Shown: piece by piece, positions 1-6,247 of the stretch
How the letters are laid out: every line of letters starts with the position of its first letter
Numbering within the stretch: position 1 is the first letter of the stretch
Source: Enterobacterales bacterium
GTDB lineage: Bacteria > Pseudomonadota > Gammaproteobacteria > Enterobacterales > Succinivibrionaceae
Assembly (NCBI GenBank): GCA_900768635.1
Contig: CAAGDP010000124.1
Span: 1-6,361, forward strand
Direction of reading: 5' to 3'
DNA: 6,361 nt
Position numbers and translations under genes: made by a program
Notes under the pieces: generated by a model
What the model saw: the letters and a program-made list of their open reading frames with translations, nothing else
The model's database searches: none
What the model was told of the DNA's origin: nothing

Positions 1-89
1 GAAGAAAGCTGATATTAAACCTGCTAAGGAAGAGAAGAAAGCTGATATTAAACCTGCTAAGGAAGAGAAGAAAGCTGATATTAAACCTG
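1..89 (+). repeat. 33-bp in-frame tandem repeat in the damX linker
   Basis: Copies at 1-33 and 34-66 are identical, and a third starts at 67 and stays identical to 89 before diverging (GCT becomes GTT). The period is a multiple of three and encodes KKADIKPAKEE. Synonymous positions are also identical between copies, which points to recent duplication or homogenisation rather than selection on protein alone. The array touches the left edge, so the copy number is unknown. Confidence 0.95.
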
Positions 90-469
90 TTCAGAAAAAA
101 ACTGTTCAGGAAAAGACTGCAGTCAAACCTTCACAGGAAAAGAAAAACAACAAGGCAACTGTGGAAGTTGGTGTGGTATATCCTTTTGCCGGAGATGAAA
201 AGAGCTCACCTAAAGATTCCACCGTCAAAACCAGTGGAAATTATGTGGTGCAGGTTGCCTGCAACAGCAGTATGGCATCATTGCAGACATTGAAGAATAA
301 ACTTGGATCTAATGCTTTCATTTATGAAAGAAAGAATAACTCTCTGAAGTACGTTCTGGTGGTGGGTTACTATTCAACACAACAGGAAGCCAGAGCAGCC
401 GCTTCCAAGATAGGCAATGGTGCTTGGGTTAAATCAGCAGTAGCAATGCACAAGGAAATGAAACAGTAA
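2..469 (+). CDS. damX: DamX-like SPOR-domain cell-division protein, C-terminal part (5' end outside window)
   Basis: The open frame enters from the left edge and gives 155 visible codons ending in TAA; the GTG at 161 is internal and not a credible start. Visible residues 1-30 are an 11-residue tandem repeat (KKADIKPAKEE), and up to about residue 79 the chain stays rich in Lys, Glu, Gln and Pro, as expected of a disordered periplasmic linker. Residues about 80-155 (from NYVVQV) form a SPOR domain, with the YVLVVGYYST..EARAAA strand-helix pattern seen in E. coli DamX. SPOR domains bind denuded peptidoglycan strands at the septum; DamX is a single-span inner-membrane protein of the division ring. 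The cytoplasmic part and membrane span lie outside the window. dam follows after 5 nt, as in other gammaproteobacteria, which supports the name. Family is secure from the domain; the orthologue name rests on domain plus neighbourhood. Confidence 0.85.
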   Translation, partial: KKADIKPAKEEKKADIKPAKEEKKADIKPVQKKTVQEKTAVKPSQEKKNNKATVEVGVVYPFAGDEKSSPKDSTVKTSGNYVVQVACNSSMASLQTLKNKLGSNAFIYERKNNSLKYVLVVGYYSTQQEARAAASKIGNGAWVKSAVAMHKEMKQ

Positions 470-474
470 TACCT

Positions 475-1323
475 ATGACTATTTCAATGGCAAACAAAAA
501 TTTCTCTTTTTTAAAATGGGCCGGTGGTAAGAATAGCATATTGCCGGAACTGGAAATAGTAATTCCACAGGGGGAGGTTCTGGTGGAGCCTTTTGTGGGA
601 TCGGGTGCTGTATTTCTGAACTTTCCATTTTATCGTTATATTCTGGCAGATATTAATCCGGATTTGATTAATACTCTGCAGATTGCCCGGGATACGCCGG
701 AAGCTCTTGTTGCGGAGCTCAAACCTTTATTGACGGAAAAGTATAACACCAAGGAAGCTTATCTGGACCTCCGGAAGGAATTTAACAAAGAACCCTACAC
801 CAAATCTTTGCATCGCAGTGCTATCTTTGTTTACATGAACCATTTCGGCTATCACGGTTTGTGTCGTTATAACAGTAAAGGTGGTTTTAATGTGCCTTTT
901 GGACCGGTTATTGACATTAAATCCAAATATGCTGTTCTGGATCGGATTATGAGTTTTTCAGATTACGCCCAATATGCCAAATTTTACTGTCAGGATTTCC
1001 GGGAGACATTTAAAATGGTTCCGGATGGGTCGGTGGTATATTGCGATCCTCCTTATATTCCGCTGAAGAACAATGGATTTACCAAGTACACTCTGGGTGA
1101 ATTTTCCGATGAGGATCATCGGGCACTTGCAGATGAAGCTCGTAATTGTGTGAAGACTCATCAGGGAGTAAAGGTGATTCTAAGCAATCATGATACCTCT
1201 GAAATCAGAGATTTATATAAGGGTGCTTATATTAGAAAGCTACAGGTAAAACGCCGTATAGCTCACTCCAAAGAAAATCGGGTTAATGTAGGTGAGCTTA
1301 TTGCAATCTTCTCCAAACTTTAA
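475..1323 (+). CDS. dam: DNA adenine methyltransferase (GATC-specific), Dam
   Basis: Dam transfers a methyl group from S-adenosylmethionine to N6 of adenine in GATC, marking parental DNA for mismatch repair and timing replication initiation. From the 475 start the protein is 282 aa. The FLKWAGGK block lies at residues 12-19. The AdoMet-binding motif EPFVGSG is at 38-44 and the catalytic DPPY at 191-194, the motif order of alpha-class N6-adenine methyltransferases. HGLCRYN, FNVPFG and LSNHDT blocks match E. coli Dam. The start is uncertain: ATG 475 lies 5 nt after the damX stop, while in-frame ATG 487 gives 278 aa and aligns better with the E. coli N terminus. Neither has a well-placed Shine-Dalgarno (AAGGAAA at 452-458 is too far), so coupling to damX translation is likely. 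It is a housekeeping Dam by context, not an orphan phage or restriction methylase. Confidence 0.95.
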   Translation: MTISMANKNFSFLKWAGGKNSILPELEIVIPQGEVLVEPFVGSGAVFLNFPFYRYILADINPDLINTLQIARDTPEALVAELKPLLTEKYNTKEAYLDLRKEFNKEPYTKSLHRSAIFVYMNHFGYHGLCRYNSKGGFNVPFGPVIDIKSKYAVLDRIMSFSDYAQYAKFYCQDFRETFKMVPDGSVVYCDPPYIPLKNNGFTKYTLGEFSDEDHRALADEARNCVKTHQGVKVILSNHDTSEIRDLYKGAYIRKLQVKRRIAHSKENRVNVGELIAIFSKL

Positions 1324-1328
1324 TGAGG
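1324..1328 (+). promoter_or_regulatory. Shine-Dalgarno deciding the rpe start
   Basis: TGAGG overlaps the end of dam. It lies 6 nt before ATG 1335 but only 3 nt before ATG 1332, and it overlaps the ORF that would begin at ATG 1323. This favours 1335, which also gives the MKQ N terminus found in E. coli Rpe. Confidence 0.65.
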
Positions 1329-1334
1329 TTTATG

Positions 1335-2006
1335 ATGAAGCAGGTTAACTGGATTGCACCTTCCATTCTGTCAGCCGATTTTTATCAGCTGGGAGAAGAA
1401 ATTGAGAGAATTACAGCTGCAGGAGCAGACTTAATTCATTTTGATGTAATGGATAACCATTATGTACCAAATCTTACAATAGGTCCCCTGGTATGCGCCT
1501 CTTTGACCAGACATTGCCAGAAGCTTCCCGTGGATGTGCACCTTATGACCGATCCGGTGGATCCTCTGGTTTCCATGTTTGCCGAAGCCGGAGCTTCTAT
1601 TATAACTTTTCATCCGGAAGCTACCCGACATGTAGATCGGACTTTGCAATTGATCAGAAGTTTCGGAATTAAGGCCGGTGTGGTGTTAAATCCTGCTACA
1701 TCCCTGTCCTGTCTTGATTATATTCTTGATAAGCTGGATGTAATAATGCTTATGTCTGTTAATCCCGGCTTTGGCGGTCAGAGTTTTATTCCTTCCACAT
1801 TGACCAAGTTGCGACAGGTGAGAGAAATTATTGACAATTCCGGGCTTAACATTCGTCTGGAAGTAGATGGTGGTGTAAAAACAGACAATATTGCACAGAT
1901 TGGTGAGGCGGGTGCTGACACTTTTGTGGCCGGATCTGCAATTTTTGGTAAACCTGATTACGCTGCTGTTATTCATGATATGCATGTTGCTCTGGGAGAC
2001 AGGTAA
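1335..2006 (+). CDS. rpe: Ribulose-phosphate 3-epimerase
   Basis: Rpe interconverts D-ribulose 5-phosphate and D-xylulose 5-phosphate in the cytosolic pentose phosphate pathway. The 223-aa product is nearly family length (E. coli 225) and reads as one TIM barrel. Metal and catalytic residues are visible: His35 and Asp37 (HFDVMDNHYVPN), His69 (VDVHLM) and Asp178 (LEVDGGVK). The phosphate-binding and flexible loop MSVNPGFGGQSF is at 140-151 and GSAIF lies near the C terminus. An in-frame ATG at 1323, overlapping the dam stop by one base, would add MRFM; the Shine-Dalgarno and family alignment favour 1335. The stop overlaps the gph start in a TAATG junction. Position between dam and gph is the conserved gammaproteobacterial order. 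Confidence 0.95.
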   Translation: MKQVNWIAPSILSADFYQLGEEIERITAAGADLIHFDVMDNHYVPNLTIGPLVCASLTRHCQKLPVDVHLMTDPVDPLVSMFAEAGASIITFHPEATRHVDRTLQLIRSFGIKAGVVLNPATSLSCLDYILDKLDVIMLMSVNPGFGGQSFIPSTLTKLRQVREIIDNSGLNIRLEVDGGVKTDNIAQIGEAGADTFVAGSAIFGKPDYAAVIHDMHVALGDR

Positions 2007-2689
2007 TGCTAAATCCCCCGGTAAATCTGGTTATATTCGATCTGGATGGTACATTAGCCCATACAGCTCCCCAGATAGCTTTGGGAGTTCAGGGTGCTCT
2101 TACCAGAAACAACCTGCCGGTTCCCGGTTTTGATCGCATTGTGGGATATGTGGGCAACGGTGCGGATATGCTTCTGAAACGAGCTATAACCGACTGTTTT
2201 GATTTCCGGGAGGAGGATATTGATCCTGAGGTATTTGCCAAAGTAAAAAAGGATTACCGGGAATGCTACATGAAGGAAATCGGCGGCAATTTTCAGTTAT
2301 ATCCCGGTGTCCGGGAAACTTTGCAGGCTCTGAAAGAGCAGGACTTTAAGCTGGCTATTGCCACTAATAAGCCTGACTGTTACCTGAAACCCTGGTTGCA
2401 GGCTGCCGAGTTGCTTTCTGTTTTTGATATTGCCGTAGGCTCGGGAGTGGTACCTTTTAATAAGCCCGATCCAGCTATATTACTGTATATCTGTACTGCT
2501 TTGGGTGTTGCCCCCTGTAATGCGCTGATGGTAGGGGATTCCTGTAATGATATTCTGGGTGCCCGCAATGCGGGAATGCGGAGTGTTGGTCTGACCTATG
2601 GATATAATTACCTCAGGCCATTGCAGGATTATCAACCGGATTATGTATTTGATCATTTTAATGAACTTAAAAATTTATTAATAGGCTAA
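2006..2689 (+). CDS. gph: Phosphoglycolate phosphatase (HAD superfamily)
   Basis: Gph hydrolyses 2-phosphoglycolate, formed largely during repair of 3'-phosphoglycolate DNA ends, to glycolate. All four HAD motifs are present: DLDGT at 12-16 (nucleophile Asp12, general acid Asp14), the Thr of ATNKP at 119-123, Lys153 in NKPDP, and GDSCND at 177-182 (Mg ligands). The helical cap domain lies between motifs I and II, including the GNGADMLLKRAI block shared with E. coli Gph. At 227 aa it is shorter than the 252-aa E. coli enzyme, mainly through a shorter cap insert and C-terminal tail. Translation starts on the ATG overlapping the rpe stop by one base. GGGAG at 1994-1998 lies 7 nt upstream, so coupling to rpe is expected. 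HAD substrate specificity is hard to read from sequence; operon position supports the assignment. Confidence 0.92.
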   Translation: MLNPPVNLVIFDLDGTLAHTAPQIALGVQGALTRNNLPVPGFDRIVGYVGNGADMLLKRAITDCFDFREEDIDPEVFAKVKKDYRECYMKEIGGNFQLYPGVRETLQALKEQDFKLAIATNKPDCYLKPWLQAAELLSVFDIAVGSGVVPFNKPDPAILLYICTALGVAPCNALMVGDSCNDILGARNAGMRSVGLTYGYNYLRPLQDYQPDYVFDHFNELKNLLIG

Positions 2690-2694
2690 TATTT

Positions 2695-3702
2695 ATGGAA
2701 CGAAAAATAGTATTTAGCGGTGCTCAGCCTTCTGGAGAACTGTCCATAGGCAATTATGTGGGTGCATTACGCCAGTGGGTGGGAATGCAGGACGATTATG
2801 ATTGTATTTACTGTGTGGTTGATGAACATGCTATTACTGTAAGGCAGGATCCGGCAGCTCTTCATAAAGCCTGCTTTAATACTCTGGCTGTTTATCTTGC
2901 CTTGGGAATTGATCCTGAAAAAAGCACCATTTTTGTTCAGTCCCATGTTCCTGCTCATGCTGAACTGGGATGGATCCTGAACTGTTATACCCAAAACGGT
3001 GAGCTTGCCCGTATGACCCAGTATAAGGATAAATCCGCTCGGTACGGAATTGGCAATGTTACTGTAGGCTTATATGATTATCCTTGTCTTATGGCTGCGG
3101 ATATTCTGTTGTATCAGGCTAATCTGGTTCCAGTGGGAGTGGATCAGGTTCAGCATATTGAGCTTACCAGAGATATTGCAAACCGCTTTAATTCCATTTA
3201 TGGTAATGTATTTACCATGCCGGAAGCTTTTCTGCCTAAGGAAGGCGCCAAGGTTATGAGCCTTCAGGAGCCTACTAAAAAGATGAGTAAATCTGATGAC
3301 AACCGTAATAATGTTATTACTCTTCTGGAAGATCCGAAATCAATAGTTAAAAAGATCAAGAGAGCTGTAACTGACAGTGACGAGCCACCGGTTATAAGAT
3401 TTAACCGGGAGGAAAAACCCGGAGTTTCCAATCTGCTGGAACTTATGAGTTGTGTAACAGGAACACCGGTGGATGAGCTTGTAGCCGGTTTCCAGGGAAA
3501 AATGTACGGTCATCTGAAAACTGAAGTGGCTGAAGCGGTAGTAGCATTTCTGGAGCCAATACAAAAGAGATATGCTGAGATCCGTAATGATGAAACCTAT
3601 CTCAGATCGGTGATGAAGAAGGGTGCCACCCGGGCTTATGAACGTGCTCTCCCAACCATACGCAAGGTTCAGGAAGCTGTCGGTTTTGTAATCAATGACT
3701 GA
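2695..3702 (+). CDS. trpS: Tryptophan--tRNA ligase (TrpRS)
   Basis: TrpS activates tryptophan with ATP and charges tRNA-Trp. The 335-aa product is almost exactly the E. coli length (334) and aligns throughout. It shows the class I HIGH-motif variant in PSGELSIGN (residues 12-20) and KMSKS at 196-200 within a KKMSKSDDNRNN block. Also visible are SARY, the DYPCLMAADILLY segment and the VGVDQVQH segment of the Rossmann fold. The C-terminal helical region (KMYGHLK to the end) is complete. It begins 5 nt after gph with only a weak Shine-Dalgarno (AGG at 2683-2685), so it probably depends on coupling with gph. It is the last gene of the operon, ahead of a strong hairpin terminator. No leader or Trp-codon attenuator is seen in front of it. 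Confidence 0.97.
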   Translation: MERKIVFSGAQPSGELSIGNYVGALRQWVGMQDDYDCIYCVVDEHAITVRQDPAALHKACFNTLAVYLALGIDPEKSTIFVQSHVPAHAELGWILNCYTQNGELARMTQYKDKSARYGIGNVTVGLYDYPCLMAADILLYQANLVPVGVDQVQHIELTRDIANRFNSIYGNVFTMPEAFLPKEGAKVMSLQEPTKKMSKSDDNRNNVITLLEDPKSIVKKIKRAVTDSDEPPVIRFNREEKPGVSNLLELMSCVTGTPVDELVAGFQGKMYGHLKTEVAEAVVAFLEPIQKRYAEIRNDETYLRSVMKKGATRAYERALPTIRKVQEAVGFVIND

Positions 3703-3720
3703 GATTAAACTGAACTGTAA

Positions 3721-3750
3721 ATAAAAAAGCCTCTATTGAGGCTTTTTTAT
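3721..3750. terminator. Bidirectional Rho-independent terminator between trpS and argD
   Basis: A perfect 13-bp inverted repeat with a TATT loop: ATAAAAAAGCCTC at 3721-3733 and its complement at 3738-3750. The GC-rich core (GCCTC/GAGGC) is flanked by six A on one side and six T on the other, so it reads as an intrinsic terminator on either strand. It lies 18 nt after trpS and 23 nt after the argD stop. Confidence 0.93.
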
Positions 3751-3773
3751 TTAGGGTAAATTGCAGATGAAAT

Positions 3774-4988
3774 TTACTTCTGATCCTTTACAAATTCCCC
3801 GGCTGCTTCTTCCAGAAGTTTAATACCCTGATCAAATTCATCCCGGGAAATATTCAGGGATGGAGCAATTCTCACCACATTAGGTCCGGCTACCAGAGTA
3901 AGCAGATTTTTAGCTGCACATTTAGCAAGAAAATCCTTGGATTTACCCTGATATTTATCACTTAGTACCGCTCCGATAAGCAAACCTTTGCCTCTGATTT
4001 CCTTAAAGCATTCAAACTTATTGTTGATCTTGTTAAGTGCCTCAGAGAACCATTTACTCCGCTCTTCCACGCCCTTTAACAACTCTTCGCTTCTCAGAAT
4101 ACCAAATACCCGATCGGCTACAGCACAGGCCAGAGGATTACCCCCGAAGGTAGTACCGTGAACACCAGGAGTGAATACTTTTGCCACCTTTTCAGTCGCT
4201 ATAACAGCACCGATAGGGAAACCTCCTCCTAGTCCCTTTGCTGTAGTCAGAATATCCGGGGCAACATCATAATGCATATAGGCAAAGAGTTTACCGGTTC
4301 TGGAACATCCGGTCTGAACTTCATCGTAGATAAGCAGAGCGTTATGTTCATCGCAAAGTTTTCTGATTTCCTTCAGGAATTCCGGGTGAGCAGGAATTAC
4401 TCCCCCTTCCCCCTGAATTGGCTCAGCTACGACTGCACAGGTTCTGTCAGATATGGCATTACGCAGGGCATCAATATCGTTATATGGAATATGGGTTATG
4501 GCAGTAGGATTAGGACCAAAGCCGTCTGAATAGTGATGCTGACCGCCGACTGTAACAGTAAACAGGGTTCGGCCATGGAATGACTGGGTGAAGGCAATAA
4601 TTTCATCTTTCTGTGCACCGTAGTTATCTAAAGCGTAGCGCCGTGCCAGCTTAAAAGCTGCTTCATTGGCTTCAGCTCCGGAGTTACAGAAAAACGCCTT
4701 GTCAGCAAAGGTGGATTCGACCATTTGCTTTGCCAGGGAAATAACCGGCTCATTAGTCATTAAATTGCTTACATGCCAGAGTTTGTGGGCCTGAGTACAT
4801 AAGGCTTCAACCATCTCTTCATTGCAGTGTCCAAGACTGTTTACTGCAATACCGCCGGAAAAATCGATATATTCTCTACCTTCCTGATCCCATAGCCGGC
4901 AACCCTTACCCTTAACAGGTATGAACTGAGGAGGGCAAAATAATGGAAAGTAGTATTTATCAAACATATCTCTTGTAATACTGGCCAT
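3774..4988 (-). CDS. argD: Acetylornithine/succinyldiaminopimelate aminotransferase
   Basis: ArgD is a PLP-dependent class III aminotransferase that converts N-acetylglutamate semialdehyde to N-acetylornithine in arginine synthesis; in enterobacteria it also serves as DapC in lysine synthesis. The 404-aa product is family length (E. coli 406). Visible marks are the cofactor phosphate-binding NSGAEANE at 102-109, FHGR at 137-140, EPIQGEGG at 189-196, the PLP-nitrogen Asp222 (YDEVQ) and the Schiff-base Lys251 (TTAKGLGGGFP). HGTTFGGNPLAC follows and the C terminus is complete. Start ATG 4986-4988 has AAGAGG (4994-4999) 5 nt upstream. It is separated from crp by that gene's terminator and has its own promoter with an ArgR-type operator, which supports an arginine-biosynthetic rather than catabolic (astC-like) role. 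Catabolic paralogues have similar sequences, so the operator is the deciding context. Confidence 0.93.
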   Translation of the reverse strand: MASITRDMFDKYYFPLFCPPQFIPVKGKGCRLWDQEGREYIDFSGGIAVNSLGHCNEEMVEALCTQAHKLWHVSNLMTNEPVISLAKQMVESTFADKAFFCNSGAEANEAAFKLARRYALDNYGAQKDEIIAFTQSFHGRTLFTVTVGGQHHYSDGFGPNPTAITHIPYNDIDALRNAISDRTCAVVAEPIQGEGGVIPAHPEFLKEIRKLCDEHNALLIYDEVQTGCSRTGKLFAYMHYDVAPDILTTAKGLGGGFPIGAVIATEKVAKVFTPGVHGTTFGGNPLACAVADRVFGILRSEELLKGVEERSKWFSEALNKINNKFECFKEIRGKGLLIGAVLSDKYQGKSKDFLAKCAAKNLLTLVAGPNVVRIAPSLNISRDEFDQGIKLLEEAAGEFVKDQK

Positions 4989-4993
4989 ATCAA

Positions 4994-4999
4994 CCTCTT
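4994..4999 (-). promoter_or_regulatory. argD Shine-Dalgarno
   Basis: AAGAGG on the - strand lies 5 nt before the ATG at 4986-4988. It fixes this start over an overlapping out-of-frame ATG further upstream. Confidence 0.75.
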
Positions 5000-5009
5000 A
5001 AAATCTGCA

Positions 5010-5048
5010 TATGAATAAATATGCAATTATTATGAAACTTTATGCACT
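5010..5048. promoter_or_regulatory. Tandem ARG boxes: ArgR operator of argD
   Basis: Box 1 (5010-5027, TATGAATAAATATGCAAT) matches the 18-bp ARG-box consensus WNTGAATWWWWATTCANW with one mismatch. Box 2 (5031-5048, TATGAAACTTTATGCACT) matches with three mismatches. The boxes are separated by exactly 3 bp, the spacing of canonical enterobacterial ArgR operators, where the arginine-bound hexamer covers two boxes. Box 2 overlaps the -10 and box 1 the start site, so arginine-dependent repression of argD is inferred. Confidence 0.75.
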
Positions 5049-5057
5049 ATTGTGCAA
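5029..5057 (-). promoter_or_regulatory. argD promoter (sigma70-type)
   Basis: On the - strand, CATAAT (5029-5034, one mismatch to TATAAT) lies 17 nt after TTGCAC (5052-5057, TTG conserved but otherwise weak). Transcription would start near 5022 and give a leader of about 33 nt. The poor -35 is the main doubt; spacing and operator overlap support the call. Confidence 0.55.
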
Positions 5058-5073
5058 ATAATATTTTTTTCCT

Positions 5074-5102
5074 AAAAAAAAAAGCACATAACATTATGTG
5101 CT
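5074..5102 (-). terminator. Rho-independent terminator of crp
   Basis: On the - strand an 8-bp stem (AGCACATA/TATGTGCT, + coordinates 5083-5090 and 5095-5102, 4-nt loop) runs directly into a tract of ten T. It begins 20 nt after the crp stop and isolates crp from argD transcription. Inner A-T pairs can shorten the loop. Confidence 0.88.
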
Positions 5103-5122
5103 ATTGGTGAAAAAAGGGGTTA

Positions 5123-5761
5123 CTAGCGGGTTCCGTAAACTACAATGGTCTTGCCGTGTGCGGAAATTTTGCCTTCATCTTCCAGCATCTTGAGAATACG
5201 ACCTACTGTTTCTCTGGAACAACCTACCAGCTGACCGATTTCCTGTCTGGTAATTTTGATCTGCATTCCGTCAGGATGAGTCATAGCATCAGGCTGGCGA
5301 GCTAAATCAAGCAGAGCATGCGCTATGCGACCGGTAACATCCAGGAAGGCCAATGAGTTGACTTTCTGGGATGTGCTCTGGAGGCGACGTGCCATCTGGG
5401 CAGACAGACGCATAAGGATTTCCGGGTTAACCTGAATTAACTGACGGAATTTTTTATAGGAAATTTCGGCAATTTCACAACTACCCTTGGCTCGAACAAA
5501 TGCAGTTCGCTTAGGATCCTCGGATGCATCAAACAATCCCAGTTCACCTATGAAATCTCCCTGATTCAGGTATGACAGGATCATCTCTTTTCCATCTTCA
5601 TCCTTGATAAGCACCGCTACTGTTCCGGAAATTACATAGTAAAGAGTATCAGCTTTGTCGCCTTCGTGGATGATGATACTTTTTGCTGGATACTTCCTTT
5701 TATGGCTGTGTGAAATAAACCACTCAGTCGTAGGATCTGTAAGAGGTTTCCCTAATACCAT
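5123..5761 (-). CDS. crp: cAMP receptor protein (catabolite activator)
   Basis: Crp is the global cAMP-dependent transcription factor. The 212-aa product aligns with E. coli CRP (210 aa) end to end. The cyclic-nucleotide-binding domain is at about 20-115, with cAMP contacts Gly72, Glu73, Arg85, Thr86, Thr130 and Ser131; the dimer helix follows, and the helix-turn-helix recognition segment SRETVGR is at 182-188, identical to E. coli. Activating region 1 (AMTHPDGMQ, 159-167) is identical; of activating region 2, His20 and the Lys pair at 103-104 are kept, but E. coli His21 (mature numbering) is Arg here. Two residues are inserted between Phe77 and Arg85, beside the cAMP phosphate site. The frame stays open upstream to an ATG at 5830. 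The start at 5761 is chosen because MVLGKP is the conserved N terminus and AAGGA lies 7 nt before it. Confidence 0.97.
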   Translation of the reverse strand: MVLGKPLTDPTTEWFISHSHKRKYPAKSIIIHEGDKADTLYYVISGTVAVLIKDEDGKEMILSYLNQGDFIGELGLFDASEDPKRTAFVRAKGSCEIAEISYKKFRQLIQVNPEILMRLSAQMARRLQSTSQKVNSLAFLDVTGRIAHALLDLARQPDAMTHPDGMQIKITRQEIGQLVGCSRETVGRILKMLEDEGKISAHGKTIVVYGTR

Positions 5762-5768
5762 ATTTATT

Positions 5769-5773
5769 TCCTT
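5769..5773 (-). promoter_or_regulatory. crp Shine-Dalgarno deciding the start
   Basis: AAGGA on the - strand lies 7 nt before the ATG at 5759-5761. It supports the short, family-standard CRP over a 23-residue N-terminal extension (MFFTQFEN...) that has no counterpart in known CRPs. Confidence 0.8.
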
Positions 5774-5919
5774 TTCATTTATTATTTTAATATCAGTTAT
5801 TGCTGAATTTTCAAATTGTGTAAAAAACAAAACATCACGTTTTTACAAATCTAAATCCCTGTGAAAATTCAGGAGTAATGCCGGGGGCTCTGCCCTGTAG
5901 TTAATTATGCATTTCTCTC

Positions 5920-5937
5920 ATTAATGCAATTAATGCA
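5920..5937. repeat. Two tandem copies of ATTAATGCA in the crp leader
   Basis: ATTAATGCA occurs twice back to back. The first copy also pairs with an upstream TGCATT at 5908-5913 (TGCATT-N9-AATGCA), so this part of the crp leader could fold or bind a protein. Function is unknown. Confidence 0.6.
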
Positions 5938-5956
5938 AAAAGAAACACCTGTAAAT

Positions 5957-5986
5957 ATTGTAATAAAAAAATCAACAAATTGGCAC
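5957..5986 (-). promoter_or_regulatory. Candidate crp promoter with a long leader
   Basis: On the - strand, TACAAT (5957-5962, five of six to the -10 consensus) lies 18 nt after GTGCCA (5981-5986, four of six to TTGACA). A start near 5950 would leave a leader of about 190 nt; long crp leaders are known in enterobacteria. A second, weaker option is TTGAAA with TAAAAT closer to the gene, at a 19-nt spacing. Neither is decisive by eye. Confidence 0.3.
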
Positions 5987-5992
5987 AATTTT

Positions 5993-6006
5993 TTGATATG
6001 ACTCAA
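5993..6006. promoter_or_regulatory. FNR-like dyad upstream of crp
   Basis: TTGAT-ATGA-CTCAA matches the FNR consensus TTGAT-N4-ATCAA at nine of ten positions. It sits just upstream of the candidate crp -35. A CRP/FNR-family regulator could act here, but a single imperfect dyad in A+T-rich DNA is weak evidence. Confidence 0.3.
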
Positions 6007-6035
6007 GCAAAGTTGCAACTATTACGTTGTTACTA

Positions 6036-6058
6036 TTCACAAGCATTCTATTTGTGAA
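6036..6058. repeat. Perfect 7-bp inverted repeat, operator-like
   Basis: TTCACAA and TTGTGAA are separated by 9 nt. The half-sites contain TCACA...TGTGA, the reverse order of a CRP site, so CRP is not the expected ligand. Chance occurrence in A+T-rich DNA cannot be excluded. Confidence 0.4.
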
Positions 6059-6247
6059 AAACGATCCCTGTATATTGTCCGGTGAATGAGATTAAGACAG
6101 GTAAAATAGATCCGGCGATTAGGCTCGGTAGTTTCTGTTTCAGATAGTGCTAGCAAAAGGACTTCGTTTTTGGTGAAAATTATAGGTTCTATCTAAATTT
6201 TTGTTGATAAGAGCGAGATAGCATACAAATGTAGCGAGCATAAAAAA

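Noticed and set aside
1..89. CRISPR-like repeat at the left edge
   Set aside because: Copies are contiguous without spacers and encode an in-frame protein repeat.
161..469. A separate 102-aa gene starting at GTG 161
   Set aside because: The frame is open to the left edge and continuous with the repeat linker; this is the C terminus of DamX.
1891..2133. 80-aa open frame across the rpe-gph junction
   Set aside because: It overlaps two well-supported genes in another frame and its product looks like random composition.
4272..4529. 85-aa open frame antisense to argD
   Set aside because: It lies entirely inside a well-conserved gene and shows no domain or initiation signal; it is a shadow frame.
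5762..5830. 23-residue in-frame N-terminal extension of CRP from ATG 5830
   Set aside because: It has no counterpart in CRP, and a well-spaced Shine-Dalgarno precedes the conserved MVLGKP start.
5655..5864. 69-aa open frame antisense to the crp 5' end with a hydrophobic stretch
   Set aside because: No Shine-Dalgarno stands out, and the hydrophobic run is the complement of conserved crp codons.
5860..5876. CRP half-site TGTGA near 5861 and another near 6055
   Set aside because: Neither has the TCACA partner at the 6-nt spacing, so only half-sites are present.
6115..6195. tRNA-like GCTCGGTAG and GGTTCTA strings
   Set aside because: No acceptor, anticodon or T stems can be paired around them.
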